A DNA stretch of 64,000 nucleotides. Source: Erwinia tasmaniensis Et1/99. Lineage in GTDB: Bacteria; Pseudomonadota; Gammaproteobacteria; Enterobacterales; Enterobacteriaceae. The first letter of the stretch is position 1. Every line of letters begins with the position of its first letter. The stretch lies in contig NC_010694.1 in assembly GCF_000026185.1 (NCBI RefSeq), positions 3,224,001 through 3,288,000 of the forward strand, read 5' to 3'. Both the position numbers and the translations under genes were made by a program. Under the pieces are notes generated by a model. The model saw only the letters and a list, made by a program, of their open reading frames with translations. It did not search any database and was not told the origin of the DNA. Of this stretch, positions 9,217 to 17,723 are shown one piece after another.

Positions 9217-9243
9217 GGGGCGGGCGAAGTACGATCCCGCCCC
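9217..9243 (+). terminator. GC-rich stem-loop after alx
   Basis: GGGGCGGG (9217-9224) pairs with CCCGCCCC (9236-9243) over an 11-base loop, 25 bp after the alx stop. There is no T-run, so it may be a weak terminator or an mRNA 3'-end stabiliser. Confidence 0.45.
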
Positions 9244-9434
9244 CCTATGTCCCCAGCGATCCATACCATGACTTTCAATGGGCTTTTTCTGTCGATCCTT
9301 TTGCCGCATCAGATAAAATCACGCAAGTTTCCCTTTCCCTGTCAAAGCATTTCCTTATACTTCCCTGCGCAAACATCTCATGCCGCCGATCTCTACAGAC
9401 GGCTGAACATCGATAACAATAGTGATTTGAAATT

Positions 9435-10667
9435 ATGAGTGAAGAAAAAAGCGGGCTGGTGCAGCGCCTGATGCAGGGCAGTCTTGTAACACAAATTATG
9501 GTTGGGCTGGTAGCCGGGATCGCTCTCGCCTGGCTGTCAAAGAGTCATGCGCTGGCGGTGGGCCTGCTGGGTGAACTGTTCGTCAACGCGCTGAAAGCGG
9601 TTGCGCCACTGTTGGTATTGGTGCTGGTTATCTCATCGATTGCCAATCATCAGCAGGGGCAGAAAACCAATATTCGCCCCATTGTGATGCTCTATCTGTT
9701 GAGCACCTTTTTTGCCGCCGTGGTGGCGGTGGTGGCCAGCCATTTGCTGCCGCAGAACCTGACGTTGCAAAACGCCAGCAGCCAGATCGTGCCCCCATCC
9801 GGCATCCTCGAAGTGCTGCACGGCCTGCTGATGAGCATGGTGACGAATCCGATTGAAGCGGTAATGAAAGCCAATTATATCGGTATTCTGGTTTGGGCTA
9901 TTGGTCTGGGCTTCGCTTTTCGCCACAGCAGTGAAGGTACGCGAACCTTCCTTAATGATGCCTCTGATGCGGTCACGCGCCTGGTGCGTATCGTCATCCG
10001 CTTTGCACCGGTCGGTATTTTTGGCCTGGTGGCCTCCATTCTTGCGTCAACCGGCTTTGACGCGTTAGGGCAATATGCCAGCCTGCTCGGCCTGCTGCTT
10101 GGCTGTATGCTACTGATGGCGCTAGTATTTAACCCGCTGCTGGTATGGTGGCAGATCCGTCGTAACCCCTATCCGCTGGTGTTTACCTGCCTGCGTGAAA
10201 GCGGGGTCACGGCCTTCTTTACCCGCAGCTCCGCAGCAAATATCCCGGTGAATATGGCGCTGGCGAAAAAGTTGGGGCTGGATGAAGATACCTACACGGT
10301 GTCCATACCTATCGGGGCCAATATCAGTATGGCCGGTGCATCGATTACTATTACCGTGCTGACGCTGGCGGCGGTCCATACCCTGGGGATACAGATTGAC
10401 GTAGGGAGTGCCATCCTGCTGAGTCTGGTGGCGTCCGTCTGTGCCTGCGGGGCATCCGGCGTAGCGGGCGGCTCACTCCTGCTGATCCCGGTAGCCTGCA
10501 ACATGTTCGGGATCCCGAATGAAATAGCGATGCAGGTGGTGGCAGTCGGCTTTATTATTGGCGTATTGCAGGATTCGGCCGAAACCGCGCTTAACTCTTC
10601 GGCGGATATTTTGTTTACCGCCGCGGCCTGTATGGCGGAAGACCGCAGGCTGGAACAGAACGCCTGA
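9435..10667 (+). CDS. sstT: Serine/threonine:Na+ symporter SstT
   Basis: 410 residues (E. coli 414) of the dicarboxylate/amino acid:cation symporter (DAACS) family. Visible are the serine-rich re-entrant loop [15 protein letters not shown] near residue 260, the [14 protein letters not shown] segment near 295 and the N-terminal [12 protein letters not shown] start typical of SstT. It takes up L-serine and L-threonine with sodium across the inner membrane. The usual position after alx is kept. A 243-bp upstream gap holds no gene; no strong ribosome site precedes the ATG. Confidence 0.95.
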   Translation: MSEEKSGLVQRLMQGSLVTQIMVGLVAGIALAWLSKSHALAVGLLGELFVNALKAVAPLLVLVLVISSIANHQQGQKTNIRPIVMLYLLSTFFAAVVAVVASHLLPQNLTLQNASSQIVPPSGILEVLHGLLMSMVTNPIEAVMKANYIGILVWAIGLGFAFRHSSEGTRTFLNDASDAVTRLVRIVIRFAPVGIFGLVASILASTGFDALGQYASLLGLLLGCMLLMALVFNPLLVWWQIRRNPYPLVFTCLRESGVTAFFTRSSAANIPVNMALAKKLGLDEDTYTVSIPIGANISMAGASITITVLTLAAVHTLGIQIDVGSAILLSLVASVCACGASGVAGGSLLLIPVACNMFGIPNEIAMQVVAVGFIIGVLQDSAETALNSSADILFTAAACMAEDRRLEQNA

Positions 10668-10706
10668 TTGTTCACTCTTTCCCGCGCTGGATGCCCTTCA
10701 GGGTAA

Positions 10707-10735
10707 AAGCGCCTCCCGGCTAGCGGGAGGCGCTT
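10707..10735. terminator. Terminator after sstT
   Basis: A perfect 12-bp stem AAGCGCCTCCCG / CGGGAGGCGCTT with a 5-base loop, 40 bp after the sstT stop. The T-rich side is on the minus strand (CTTTTA), so it may work in both directions. Confidence 0.65.
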
Positions 10736-10741
10736 CACCAA

Positions 10742-11248
10742 AACGCGGGTAGCCTTGCCGAACTCTCTGCAAGCAGAAAAACGGGTGCCGCCTCGCTACG
10801 ACACAATGAGGACCTTAAGGACCCCGCTAACAGGTTTGACGACCATGACCCATGACAAAAAAATCGAAGGTGAAGGCGGATATTTTCGCTAAAATACGAG
10901 CTTCATCATCAATTTTAAAAAAAATGGCTAAAATCGGCTATCTTTACGGGATGTGATATTTCAGACCGGTCAAAATGCGGCTCTTAGTGTCAGCCTGTGT
11001 AAAGCTCCTTTCAGACAGTCTTTTTCAACGGTAAAACATCGTTGCTAAGGTGTTTCCTACTGTCTGGCTGCGCATTATTTTGTTACAGTGAGTTCGCTAT
11101 TTTTTACCCATTTGCCGTGGAAGAAACGGGTGGTGCCGACGCACCTGACCTTTATCCGCCCTAAAACTTGCAAACTGCACCGGAAAGACGATCAATTACG
11201 CACGTAAATTGTCATTAAACGGGTCAATGATGATGTTCAGGACGACTA
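10742..11248. other. Non-coding 0.5-kb region before yqjA with a nested hairpin
   Basis: No gene is supported. At 11012-11066 an outer inverted repeat CAGACAGT / ACTGTCTG encloses an inner CAACG / CGTTG stem-loop (11026-11044), followed by a T-rich stretch (ATTATTTTGTT). This could be a structured leader, a small RNA or a terminator. The promoter of the yqjA-mzrA operon should lie here; I could not fix it. Confidence 0.4.
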
Positions 11249-11923
11249 ATGGATATTTTTAAATCTCTCGTGCACGCCCTGTGGCAACAAGATTATGCCG
11301 CCCTTGCAGATCCTTCCCTGGTGTGGGCGATCTATTTCGTTTTATTTATGATTTTGTTCCTGGAAAATGGTTTGCTGCCCGCCGCTTTTCTGCCGGGCGA
11401 CAGCCTGCTCATTCTGGTCGGCGTGCTGATTGCAAAAGGCACGATGAACTTTACCCTGACGTTATTTATCCTGACGACAGCCGCCAGTCTTGGCTGTTGG
11501 GTCAGTTATATTCAGGGGCGATGGCTGGGGAATACGGTCACGGTGCAAAAATGGCTGTCACACCTGCCGGAACATTATCATCAGCGGGCTCATCAGATGT
11601 TTCACCGCCACGGCCTTTCTGCGCTGCTGGTGGGCCGTTTTATCGCCTTTGTTCGCACCCTACTGCCGACTATCGCCGGGCTTTCCGGCCTGAGCAATGC
11701 GCGTTTTCAGTTTTTCAATTGGGCGAGCGCATTTCTCTGGGTACTGATCCTGACCGTCCTCGGCTTCGCGCTCGGCAAGACGCCCATTTTTCGTCAATAT
11801 GAAGACCAGCTTATGTTCTGCCTGATGCTGTTACCGCTGGTGCTTCTGGTACTCGGACTGTTTGGCTCACTGTACGTATTGTGGCGTAAAAGGCAGACCG
11901 ACAATGAGAAAGGAAACTCATGA
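11249..11923 (+). CDS. yqjA: DedA-family inner membrane protein YqjA
   Basis: 224 residues of the DedA/SNARE-associated (VTT domain) family with about five membrane segments. The family motifs are visible: [16 protein letters not shown] near 35-50 and [16 protein letters not shown] near 130-145, the latter with the arginines needed for function in DedA proteins. In E. coli YqjA is required for alkaline tolerance and proton-motive-force dependent envelope functions; DedA proteins are tied to lipid-carrier recycling. The stop overlaps the mzrA start (ATGA), indicating coupling. Confidence 0.95.
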   Translation: MDIFKSLVHALWQQDYAALADPSLVWAIYFVLFMILFLENGLLPAAFLPGDSLLILVGVLIAKGTMNFTLTLFILTTAASLGCWVSYIQGRWLGNTVTVQKWLSHLPEHYHQRAHQMFHRHGLSALLVGRFIAFVRTLLPTIAGLSGLSNARFQFFNWASAFLWVLILTVLGFALGKTPIFRQYEDQLMFCLMLLPLVLLVLGLFGSLYVLWRKRQTDNEKGNS

Positions 11924-12312
11924 TCGCTGCTTTTATTAAAAGGCATGCTCCCCAGCGGCGTTTGTCTCTATGGCTGGCTCTGCCTGTCGTCGCCTTACTG
12001 GCGCTGGTGATGATGCCTGCCCTGTTTCGTCACGACAGCGCATTGCAAATCCGCGCATCGCGTCAGGGAGCGTCTTTACCAGACGGCTTTTATGTTTACC
12101 AGACATTAAGCGCACAGGGTATTCACATCAAGAGCATTACGCCGGAGCAAAACTCACTGGTGATACGTTTTGACTCACAGGAACAGAGTTACGCGGCGGA
12201 AAGGGTATTGCGCGAGCTGCTTGCACAGGATTTTGATATCGCACATCATCATAATCAGAGTGCTACCGGCTGGATAAACCGCATCAGCTTTAAACCACAG
12301 TCTATCGGCTAA
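11920..12312 (+). CDS. mzrA: Modulator of EnvZ/OmpR MzrA (YqjB)
   Basis: 130 residues with a short cytoplasmic N-terminus, one membrane anchor (about residues 16-35) and a small periplasmic domain, as in E. coli MzrA. MzrA binds the sensor kinase EnvZ and raises OmpR phosphorylation, linking the Cpx and EnvZ/OmpR systems. It overlaps yqjA by 4 bp, so the two are an operon. The sequence is recognised mainly from context and the [15 protein letters not shown] region. Confidence 0.88.
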   Translation: MIAAFIKRHAPQRRLSLWLALPVVALLALVMMPALFRHDSALQIRASRQGASLPDGFYVYQTLSAQGIHIKSITPEQNSLVIRFDSQEQSYAAERVLRELLAQDFDIAHHHNQSATGWINRISFKPQSIG

Positions 12313-12478
12313 CCCTCACGACCCACCTATTCACATGGGTGCGACTAAAAATGACTCCCTGTTTTTGAGCTTTCGCTATTTTCTGTCTATGCTTTATGGG
12401 CATGAAAAGCGATACCCTGTTTAGAGGGACCCGATATCATCACCCACCGATATCACGCAAAGGAAGGTCAAGATTTCA

Positions 12479-12853
12479 ATGAAACTACTACAGGTTATTT
12501 TCGGCGCCAGCCTGCTTTCTCTGGGAACATTTGCGCACGCTGGCACGCTTTGCCAGCAGAAAGAGCAGAATGTACAAAATGAGATTGAGATAGCCCAAAA
12601 ACATGACAATAAGCACCGGGTCAGCGGTCTACAGCAGGCATTGAGCGAGATCCGGGCTAACTGTAACGATGCTAACCTGATTAAAACGCATCAGGAAAAA
12701 ATCAGGCAGCATGAGCAAAAAGTATCCGAACGGGAACGTGAGTTGCAGCAGGAAAAGGCAAAAGGCGGCAACGGTAATAAAATCAAGAAGCGCGAAAAGA
12801 AACTTGAAGAAGCCCGAAACGAACTGAAGGAAGTGCAGGCTGCGCCATATTAA
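12479..12853 (+). CDS. yqjC: Periplasmic DUF1090 protein YqjC
   Basis: 124 residues. A clear Sec signal ends near AHA/G (residues 1-21), followed by Cys24 and an almost wholly charged, Glu/Lys/Gln-rich helical region that should form a coiled coil. This matches the DUF1090 family. Its role is unknown; in E. coli it precedes yqjD-yqjE-yqjK and is expressed with stress genes. AAGGAAGG precedes the ATG. Confidence 0.9.
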   Translation: MKLLQVIFGASLLSLGTFAHAGTLCQQKEQNVQNEIEIAQKHDNKHRVSGLQQALSEIRANCNDANLIKTHQEKIRQHEQKVSERERELQQEKAKGGNGNKIKKREKKLEEARNELKEVQAAPY

Positions 12854-12898
12854 GGTCTCTGCCCGACATCACTAAAATAAAATTTGAGGAGTTTTTCA

Positions 12899-13204
12899 AT
12901 GTCTAAAGATATCACGTCAGAAAACCTGCGCGCTGAGCTGAAAAGCCTTGCAGATACCCTGGAAGAAGTGCTGAGCTCTTCCGGTGAGAAATCCAAATCC
13001 GAGCTGGACAAGCTGCGCAGCAAGGCGCAGAGCGCACTGAATGATACCCGTTCTCGCTTGGGTGATTCCGGTGAACGCATCGCGCAGACCACCCGTGAAG
13101 CGGCCGGTCGTGCTGACGTTTACGTGCGTGATAATCCCTGGACCAGCGTCGGTGTCGGTACGGCTATCGGGGTGGTGCTGGGCGTGCTGCTGACGCGTCG
13201 TTAA
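12899..13204 (+). CDS. yqjD: Membrane-anchored ribosome-binding protein YqjD
   Basis: 101 residues of the DUF883/ElaB-YqjD-YgaM family: an acidic helical N-terminal region (1-75) and a C-terminal membrane segment with the TAIGVVLGVLLTRR end. In E. coli YqjD tethers to the inner membrane and binds 30S/70S ribosomes in stationary phase. The ATG at 12899 is chosen because GAGGAG lies 7 bases before it; a TTG at 12884 in the same frame lacks such a site. It is followed one base later by yqjE. Confidence 0.93.
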   Translation: MSKDITSENLRAELKSLADTLEEVLSSSGEKSKSELDKLRSKAQSALNDTRSRLGDSGERIAQTTREAAGRADVYVRDNPWTSVGVGTAIGVVLGVLLTRR

Positions 13205-13205
13205 T

Positions 13206-13598
13206 ATGGCCGATCAACCGCAAAGCCACGGCCCCGGCAAAGGGGTCATTAACATCGGGCAGCGCATCATTACCACTCTGGTAGGCATGGTGGAAACCCG
13301 TGTCAGACTGGCGGTGGTAGAGCTGGAGGCGGAAAAAGCTAACCTGCTTCAGATGCTGCTGATGGTGGGCCTGACCATGCTGTTTACCGCATTTGGTCTG
13401 ATGAGCCTTATGGTGCTGATTATCTGGGCTGTAGACGTCGAGTACCGTCTGATGGCGGTTGCCATCACGACTGGGGCACTTTTCAGCCTGGCGCTCATCC
13501 TCGGCCTGTGGACGCTGGCAAAATCACGCCGTTCGACTCTGTTAGGTGCCACCCGTAAGGAGCTGTCGGAAGACCGCAAGCTGCTGGAGGGCGATTAA
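13206..13598 (+). CDS. yqjE: Inner membrane protein YqjE (phage holin-like superfamily)
   Basis: 130 residues with two strong membrane segments (about 50-72 and 80-105) in the middle and charged ends, the layout of the Actinobacterial holin-X/YqjE family. Function is unknown. It sits 1 bp after yqjD, and its stop overlaps the yqjK start (TAATG), so the three form one operon. ElaB/YqjD-type proteins and YqjE are co-expressed under general stress in E. coli. Confidence 0.92.
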   Translation: MADQPQSHGPGKGVINIGQRIITTLVGMVETRVRLAVVELEAEKANLLQMLLMVGLTMLFTAFGLMSLMVLIIWAVDVEYRLMAVAITTGALFSLALILGLWTLAKSRRSTLLGATRKELSEDRKLLEGD

Positions 13599-13879
13599 TG
13601 AGCCGTAAGCGTGAAGCGCGTAAAGCAGAACTGTTGCGACACATTCAGCAGCAGCGGCTGGATCTGAGCGCCGGGCGTAATGCCTGGCTGGACAGTACGG
13701 CACGCTATGATAACGGCTGGACGGCGCTACTCAGCGCCAAACGCTGGCTGACGCTGGGAGGCGGAGTGATGGCTATCTGGTCGATCCGTAATCCCCGCTT
13801 TATCACACGCTGGGCCAGACGAGGATTTGGCGCATGGAGCACCTGGCGCATGGTGCGCAATTATCTGCCGCGCCGTTAA
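13598..13879 (+). CDS. yqjK: YqjK-like protein
   Basis: 93 residues, strongly basic, with a tryptophan-rich C-terminal half and one weak hydrophobic segment around 50-65. It is the third gene of the yqjDEK group and overlaps yqjE by one base. The family has no known function; the basic ends suggest membrane-surface or nucleic-acid contact, which is only a guess. Length and position match E. coli YqjK (about 99 residues). Confidence 0.88.
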   Translation: MSRKREARKAELLRHIQQQRLDLSAGRNAWLDSTARYDNGWTALLSAKRWLTLGGGVMAIWSIRNPRFITRWARRGFGAWSTWRMVRNYLPRR

Positions 13880-14088
13880 TCCTTCCCCTTGCAGCCGTGC
13901 TGACCGTGCGGCTGCATCCCCTGCAATTTTATTGAACAACATTGACAGATTATCTCGCTAACAATGTTCTCATAAGCAAACTATTATTCCCAACAACGAA
14001 CGGCACTGCACGCTTAATCTGCTTCAGGCCGCGTCCGGGTTCGGTTGCGCCAGTCGCATAAACATCCATTTCTTGTTTGGGGATTATC

Positions 14089-14481
14089 ATGAAAAAATTA
14101 GAAGATTTCGGCTTATTAGTGGCGCGTATCCTGATGCCCGTTCTGTTTATCTACGCAGGTTGGGGAAAAATCAGTGATTACGCAGGAACACAGCAATATA
14201 TGGTCGCGATGGGCGTACCGGGCTTCTTCCTGCCATTGACCATTCTACTGGAGTTCGGCGGTGGACTGGCCATTCTGTTCGGCTTCCTGACGCGCTTTAC
14301 CGCGCTATTCATCGCGGCATTCACCCTGCTGACGGCATTTATCTTTCATACCGACTTCGCACAGGGCGTTAACTCGTTAATGTTCATGAAGAACCTGTCG
14401 ATCGCAGGTGGCTTCCTGCTCCTCGGTATCACCGGTGCTGGCGCGTTTAGTATCGACCGTCTGCTGGGTAAAAAATGGTAA
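14089..14481 (+). CDS. yqjF: DoxX-family inner membrane protein YqjF
   Basis: 130 residues with four membrane segments and the DoxX-type opening (LVARILMPVLFIYAGWGKI). GGGGA lies 5-6 bases before the ATG at 14089, which is chosen over an in-frame TTG at 14077. DoxX proteins are small membrane proteins linked to thiosulfate or quinone redox; YqjF lies before the glutathionyl-hydroquinone reductase YqjG here and in E. coli, which fits a quinone-stress role. A terminator follows it, so yqjG has its own promoter. Confidence 0.93.
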   Translation: MKKLEDFGLLVARILMPVLFIYAGWGKISDYAGTQQYMVAMGVPGFFLPLTILLEFGGGLAILFGFLTRFTALFIAAFTLLTAFIFHTDFAQGVNSLMFMKNLSIAGGFLLLGITGAGAFSIDRLLGKKW

Positions 14482-14500
14482 GCTCGTTACACTGACTGTA

Positions 14501-14533
14501 AAAAGGCGAGGAGCATCATATCCTCGCCTTTTT
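14501..14533 (+). terminator. Terminator after yqjF
   Basis: AAAAGGCGAGGA (14501-14512) pairs perfectly with TCCTCGCCTTTT (14521-14532) over an 8-base loop, ending in a T-run. It lies 20 bp after the yqjF stop. Confidence 0.9.
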
Positions 14534-14673
14534 GCTATTCGCACCGGGCACTGGCATGGGGAAGGACCGCGATAAGTTACCTTTTTGCCAAAACGGTCCG
14601 GCCAGCAGAGGCCGATTGCAGGCCCGGCGAAAATATCCGACGTTTAAAATAGGCTAAAGAGTTTGGGGGAATG

Positions 14674-15678
14674 ATGGGACAACTGATTGACGGCGTCTGG
14701 CACAATAACTGGTATGACACTGAATCGACAGGTGGGCGCTTTAAGCGTACGCAATCCGCCTTTCGCCACTGGATTACCGCCGATGGTGAAGCGGGGCCAA
14801 GTGGCAACGCGGGATTCCGTGCCGAACCGGGGCGTTATCATTTGTACGTTTCCCTTGCCTGCCCTTGGGCGCACCGCACGTTGATCGTGCGTCGGCTGAA
14901 AGGGCTGGAGAACCTGGTCAGCGTTTCGGTGGTGCATCCGCTAATGCTGGAAAACGGCTGGACTTTTGCTGAAGATTTCCCAGGTGCCACCGGCGACAGC
15001 CTGTATCAGAACGACTATCTTTACCAACTTTATCTGCATGCAGACCCGCAATATACTGGCCGCGTCACCGTTCCGGTACTGTGGGATAAACAGCAGCACA
15101 CCATTGTCAGTAATGAATCTGCCGATATTATCCGCATGTTTAACAACGCCTTCGACGGCGTGGGCGCTCGCGCTGGGGATTATTACCCGGTCGGACTGCG
15201 TGCGGAAATTGATGAGCTGAACGCCTGGCTCTACGACAGCGTGAATAACGGGGTATACAAATCGGGCTTCGCCACCAGCCAGGAGGCTTATAATGAGGCG
15301 GTCACCGCGTTATTCGCCTCTCTTGACCGGCTGGAAACCTTGCTGGGCCAGCAACGCTATCTGGCGGGTGACCGACTTAGCGAAGCGGATATCCGCCTGT
15401 GGACCACGCTGGTGCGGTTCGATCCGGTGTACGTCACTCACTTCAAGTGCGATCGCCAGCGTATTGGCGACTACCTGAACCTGAGTGCTTACCTGCGCGA
15501 CCTTTATCAGACCGCAGATCTGGCCGCAACGGTGAATATCGACCACATCCGCCACCACTATTATTGCAGCCATAAGACGATCAACCCCAGCGGAGTCATA
15601 TCACTCGGCCCTTCCTGCCGCTGGGATGAACCTCACGGACGCGACAGGCAGTTTGCCCACTCCTCTCGCCCTTTCTGA
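14674..15678 (+). CDS. yqjG: Glutathionyl-hydroquinone reductase YqjG
   Basis: 334 residues of the Xi-class glutathione transferases. The catalytic cysteine is Cys63 in CPWAHR, and the NESADI glutathione-contact segment and the C-terminal helical domain ending in HYYCSHKTINPSG are clear. It reduces glutathionyl-hydroquinones to hydroquinones in the cytoplasm. The second ATG (14674) is chosen because it gives the E. coli-like start MGQLIDGVWH and better spacing to GGGGGA. The last 20 residues differ from E. coli and extend slightly further. Confidence 0.95.
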   Translation: MGQLIDGVWHNNWYDTESTGGRFKRTQSAFRHWITADGEAGPSGNAGFRAEPGRYHLYVSLACPWAHRTLIVRRLKGLENLVSVSVVHPLMLENGWTFAEDFPGATGDSLYQNDYLYQLYLHADPQYTGRVTVPVLWDKQQHTIVSNESADIIRMFNNAFDGVGARAGDYYPVGLRAEIDELNAWLYDSVNNGVYKSGFATSQEAYNEAVTALFASLDRLETLLGQQRYLAGDRLSEADIRLWTTLVRFDPVYVTHFKCDRQRIGDYLNLSAYLRDLYQTADLAATVNIDHIRHHYYCSHKTINPSGVISLGPSCRWDEPHGRDRQFAHSSRPF

Positions 15679-15830
15679 AGGCGGGCGTCTTTAAGCATCC
15701 GGGGCTATTTTTACCCTGCCCCAGGATATCCACACCCTTTATTGATCTGGCACAAACTCCTCCCCGGCGCGCTTACGTATCTTTACCGATGTAGACAGCC
15801 AATACGAATAACCTTCCGGGGAGTAAAGCC

Positions 15831-15974
15831 ATGACCAAAGCTATTACCGTTTGTCTCGCCGCCGTGATGTTGTGCTATATCGCGTTTGTCGGCCATTACT
15901 ACTATCAGACCTTTTCAACCTTCTCGAACATCGGACAGTCTCAACAGGTCGCCGCTGAAAATATCGCTCCGTAG
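15831..15974 (+). CDS. Small single-pass membrane protein, 47 residues
   Basis: A short frame from ATG 15831 to TAG 15974. The ATG has GGGGAG about 8 bases upstream. The product starts MTKAITVCLAAVMLCYIAFV and has one hydrophobic helix (about residues 4-24) followed by a Tyr-rich stretch and a polar tail. It could be a membrane-anchored microprotein or an uncleaved signal-anchor protein. I do not recognise a family. It stands between yqjG and the convergent yhaJ, 150 bp after yqjG. Confidence 0.6.
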   Translation: MTKAITVCLAAVMLCYIAFVGHYYYQTFSTFSNIGQSQQVAAENIAP

Positions 15975-15992
15975 TCTATGGCCTGCTGCGGA

Positions 15993-16895
15993 TTAATTCT
16001 GGCGTTGGGCAAGCAGTTTAGGGATCTCTCGCAGGCACCAGGCCTTAGCCTCTCCCATACTGTCGCGCCGCCACGCCATAATAATATCCACTTCAAGCTT
16101 GTATTCGGGGCTGACTACGCGAAGACGCCCTTCGGCAACATCTTTCTCCACCATCGTATAGGGCATGGTTCCCACACCTAGCCCGGCCAGTAAAGCGCGG
16201 TGTTTATCTTCGATTGTGCTGACCGTCAGGCGCTGTTGCTTATCGAGCAGCGTCACCGTCAATACCGGCCGCTCGCGCGCGGTATCCGCAACGGCAATAC
16301 CACGATATTTAACGCGCGTCGTTTCAGAAAGCGGTTCAGGCTCCTGATGAATGGGGTGATCCGGGCTGGCAACATAGACGCTTATCTGGCTAAAAAGCTT
16401 ACGGGTATTGATTTCCGACGAAGCACGGAAGTGCAAATCCGGGGCGATAACGATATCGGCACGCCCCTGCTCAAGCCGCTCCCACGCGCCGGCCAGCACC
16501 TCTTTCACCAGCGAGAGTTGGGTATTCGCCTTACCGGCCAGTTTTTCTACCAGCGGATACAGCCGTTCGGTTGACACCAGCGCTTCAGTGGCGATAGTCA
16601 GATGGGTTTCCCAACCGCGTGCCAGCGCTTCGGCGTCAGTGGTAAGCTTATCCGCCGCTTCCAGCAAGACGCGGCCACGTTCCAGCAGCATGCGCCCGAC
16701 GTTAGTAAATTTGGTGCGGTGACCGGAGCGGTCGAACAGTACGACGTCCAACTCCTCCTCCAGCTTCTGCATAGTATAACTGAGCGCGGAGGGCACCCTG
16801 CCGAGTTCATCTGCCGCCGCCGCAAAGCTGCCGCGACGATCGATAGCATCCATGACGCGCAGCGCTTCCAGCGTCAGAGCACGATCTTTAGCCAT
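15993..16895 (-). CDS. yhaJ: LysR-type regulator YhaJ
   Basis: 300 residues: N-terminal winged helix-turn-helix (about 6-65, with SFAAAADELGRVPSALSYTMQKLE) and a LysR substrate-binding domain. Nearly identical to E. coli YhaJ, a transcription factor that responds to aromatic degradation products (studied with DNT) and controls yqjF and virulence genes. The inner ATG at 16895 is preferred to 16901, giving the E. coli start MAK. Divergent from yhaK, with the shared promoter in about 120 bp. Confidence 0.95.
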   Translation of the reverse strand: MAKDRALTLEALRVMDAIDRRGSFAAAADELGRVPSALSYTMQKLEEELDVVLFDRSGHRTKFTNVGRMLLERGRVLLEAADKLTTDAEALARGWETHLTIATEALVSTERLYPLVEKLAGKANTQLSLVKEVLAGAWERLEQGRADIVIAPDLHFRASSEINTRKLFSQISVYVASPDHPIHQEPEPLSETTRVKYRGIAVADTARERPVLTVTLLDKQQRLTVSTIEDKHRALLAGLGVGTMPYTMVEKDVAEGRLRVVSPEYKLEVDIIMAWRRDSMGEAKAWCLREIPKLLAQRQN

Positions 16896-17018
16896 AGTCA
16901 TTCTCTGTCAGGAAATTTGAATATAGCCAGCAGATTAACTGGCTAACAATCCGGCGTCCAGAAACTTACCATGTCAGGATCATAATCAATTGGCATTCCG
17001 GTATGTAAGGAGAAGTGG

Positions 17019-17723
17019 ATGATTGACCGTCGAACCGCTCAACAGTGTGGCAAAGCCGACTACGGCTGGCTACAGGCGCGCTATACCTTCTCCTTCGGTC
17101 ACTATTTTGATCCTGAGCTGCTGGGTTATGCGTCCTTACGCGTACTGAATCAGGAGGTCTTTGCACCGGGCGGCGCTTTGCAACCGCGAACTTACCCTAA
17201 GGTCGACGTGCTCAACCTGATTTTGCAGGGGGCGGCAGAGTATCGCGATAGCGAAGGTCGCTATGTGCAGGCGCAGGCTGGCGAAGCCATACTGCTGGCC
17301 ACGCAGCCCGGCGTAAGCTATTCAGAACATAACCTCAGCCAGGAACACGCCCTGACACGCATGCAGCTGTGGCTGGACGCCTGCCCGCAGCAGGAGAATG
17401 CGCCGGTACAGCGGCTGAAGTTAGCAGACTGCCAGCGCTACCGTCTGATTGCCTCGCCTGACGGCAGTGACGACAGCCTGCAACTGCGCCAGCAGGTGTG
17501 GATACATCAGGTGATTTTGCAGCCGGGTGAGGATTACAGTCTGCCGCTCAACGGATCGCGCGCCTATCTGCAATCCATTCATGGCTCCCTGACCGCGACC
17601 ACGCCGTCGCAGCAGCAGGCCATTCTGAGCTGCGGCGATGGCGCGTTTCTGCGCGATGAGCAGCGTATCACCCTGACGGCGACATCGCCCGTAAGAGCAT
17701 TGATGATTGACTTACCGGTGTAG
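17019..17723 (+). CDS. yhaK: Pirin-family bicupin YhaK
   Basis: 234 residues, two cupin domains. The start MIDRRTAQQCGKADYGWLQA and FSFGHYFDPELLGYASLRVLN match E. coli YhaK closely. The usual pirin metal ligands are incomplete in YhaK, which is known as a metal-free bicupin sensitive to nitrosative/oxidative stress. AGGAGA precedes the ATG by 7 bases. It is the last backbone gene before the NRPS island; in E. coli the next genes are yhaL/yhaM and tdc, absent here. Confidence 0.94.
   Translation: MIDRRTAQQCGKADYGWLQARYTFSFGHYFDPELLGYASLRVLNQEVFAPGGALQPRTYPKVDVLNLILQGAAEYRDSEGRYVQAQAGEAILLATQPGVSYSEHNLSQEHALTRMQLWLDACPQQENAPVQRLKLADCQRYRLIASPDGSDDSLQLRQQVWIHQVILQPGEDYSLPLNGSRAYLQSIHGSLTATTPSQQQAILSCGDGAFLRDEQRITLTATSPVRALMIDLPV

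Noticed and set aside
10990-11010. CpxR-like GTAAA upstream of yqjA
   Set aside because: The second GTAAA half-site at 5-bp spacing is missing.
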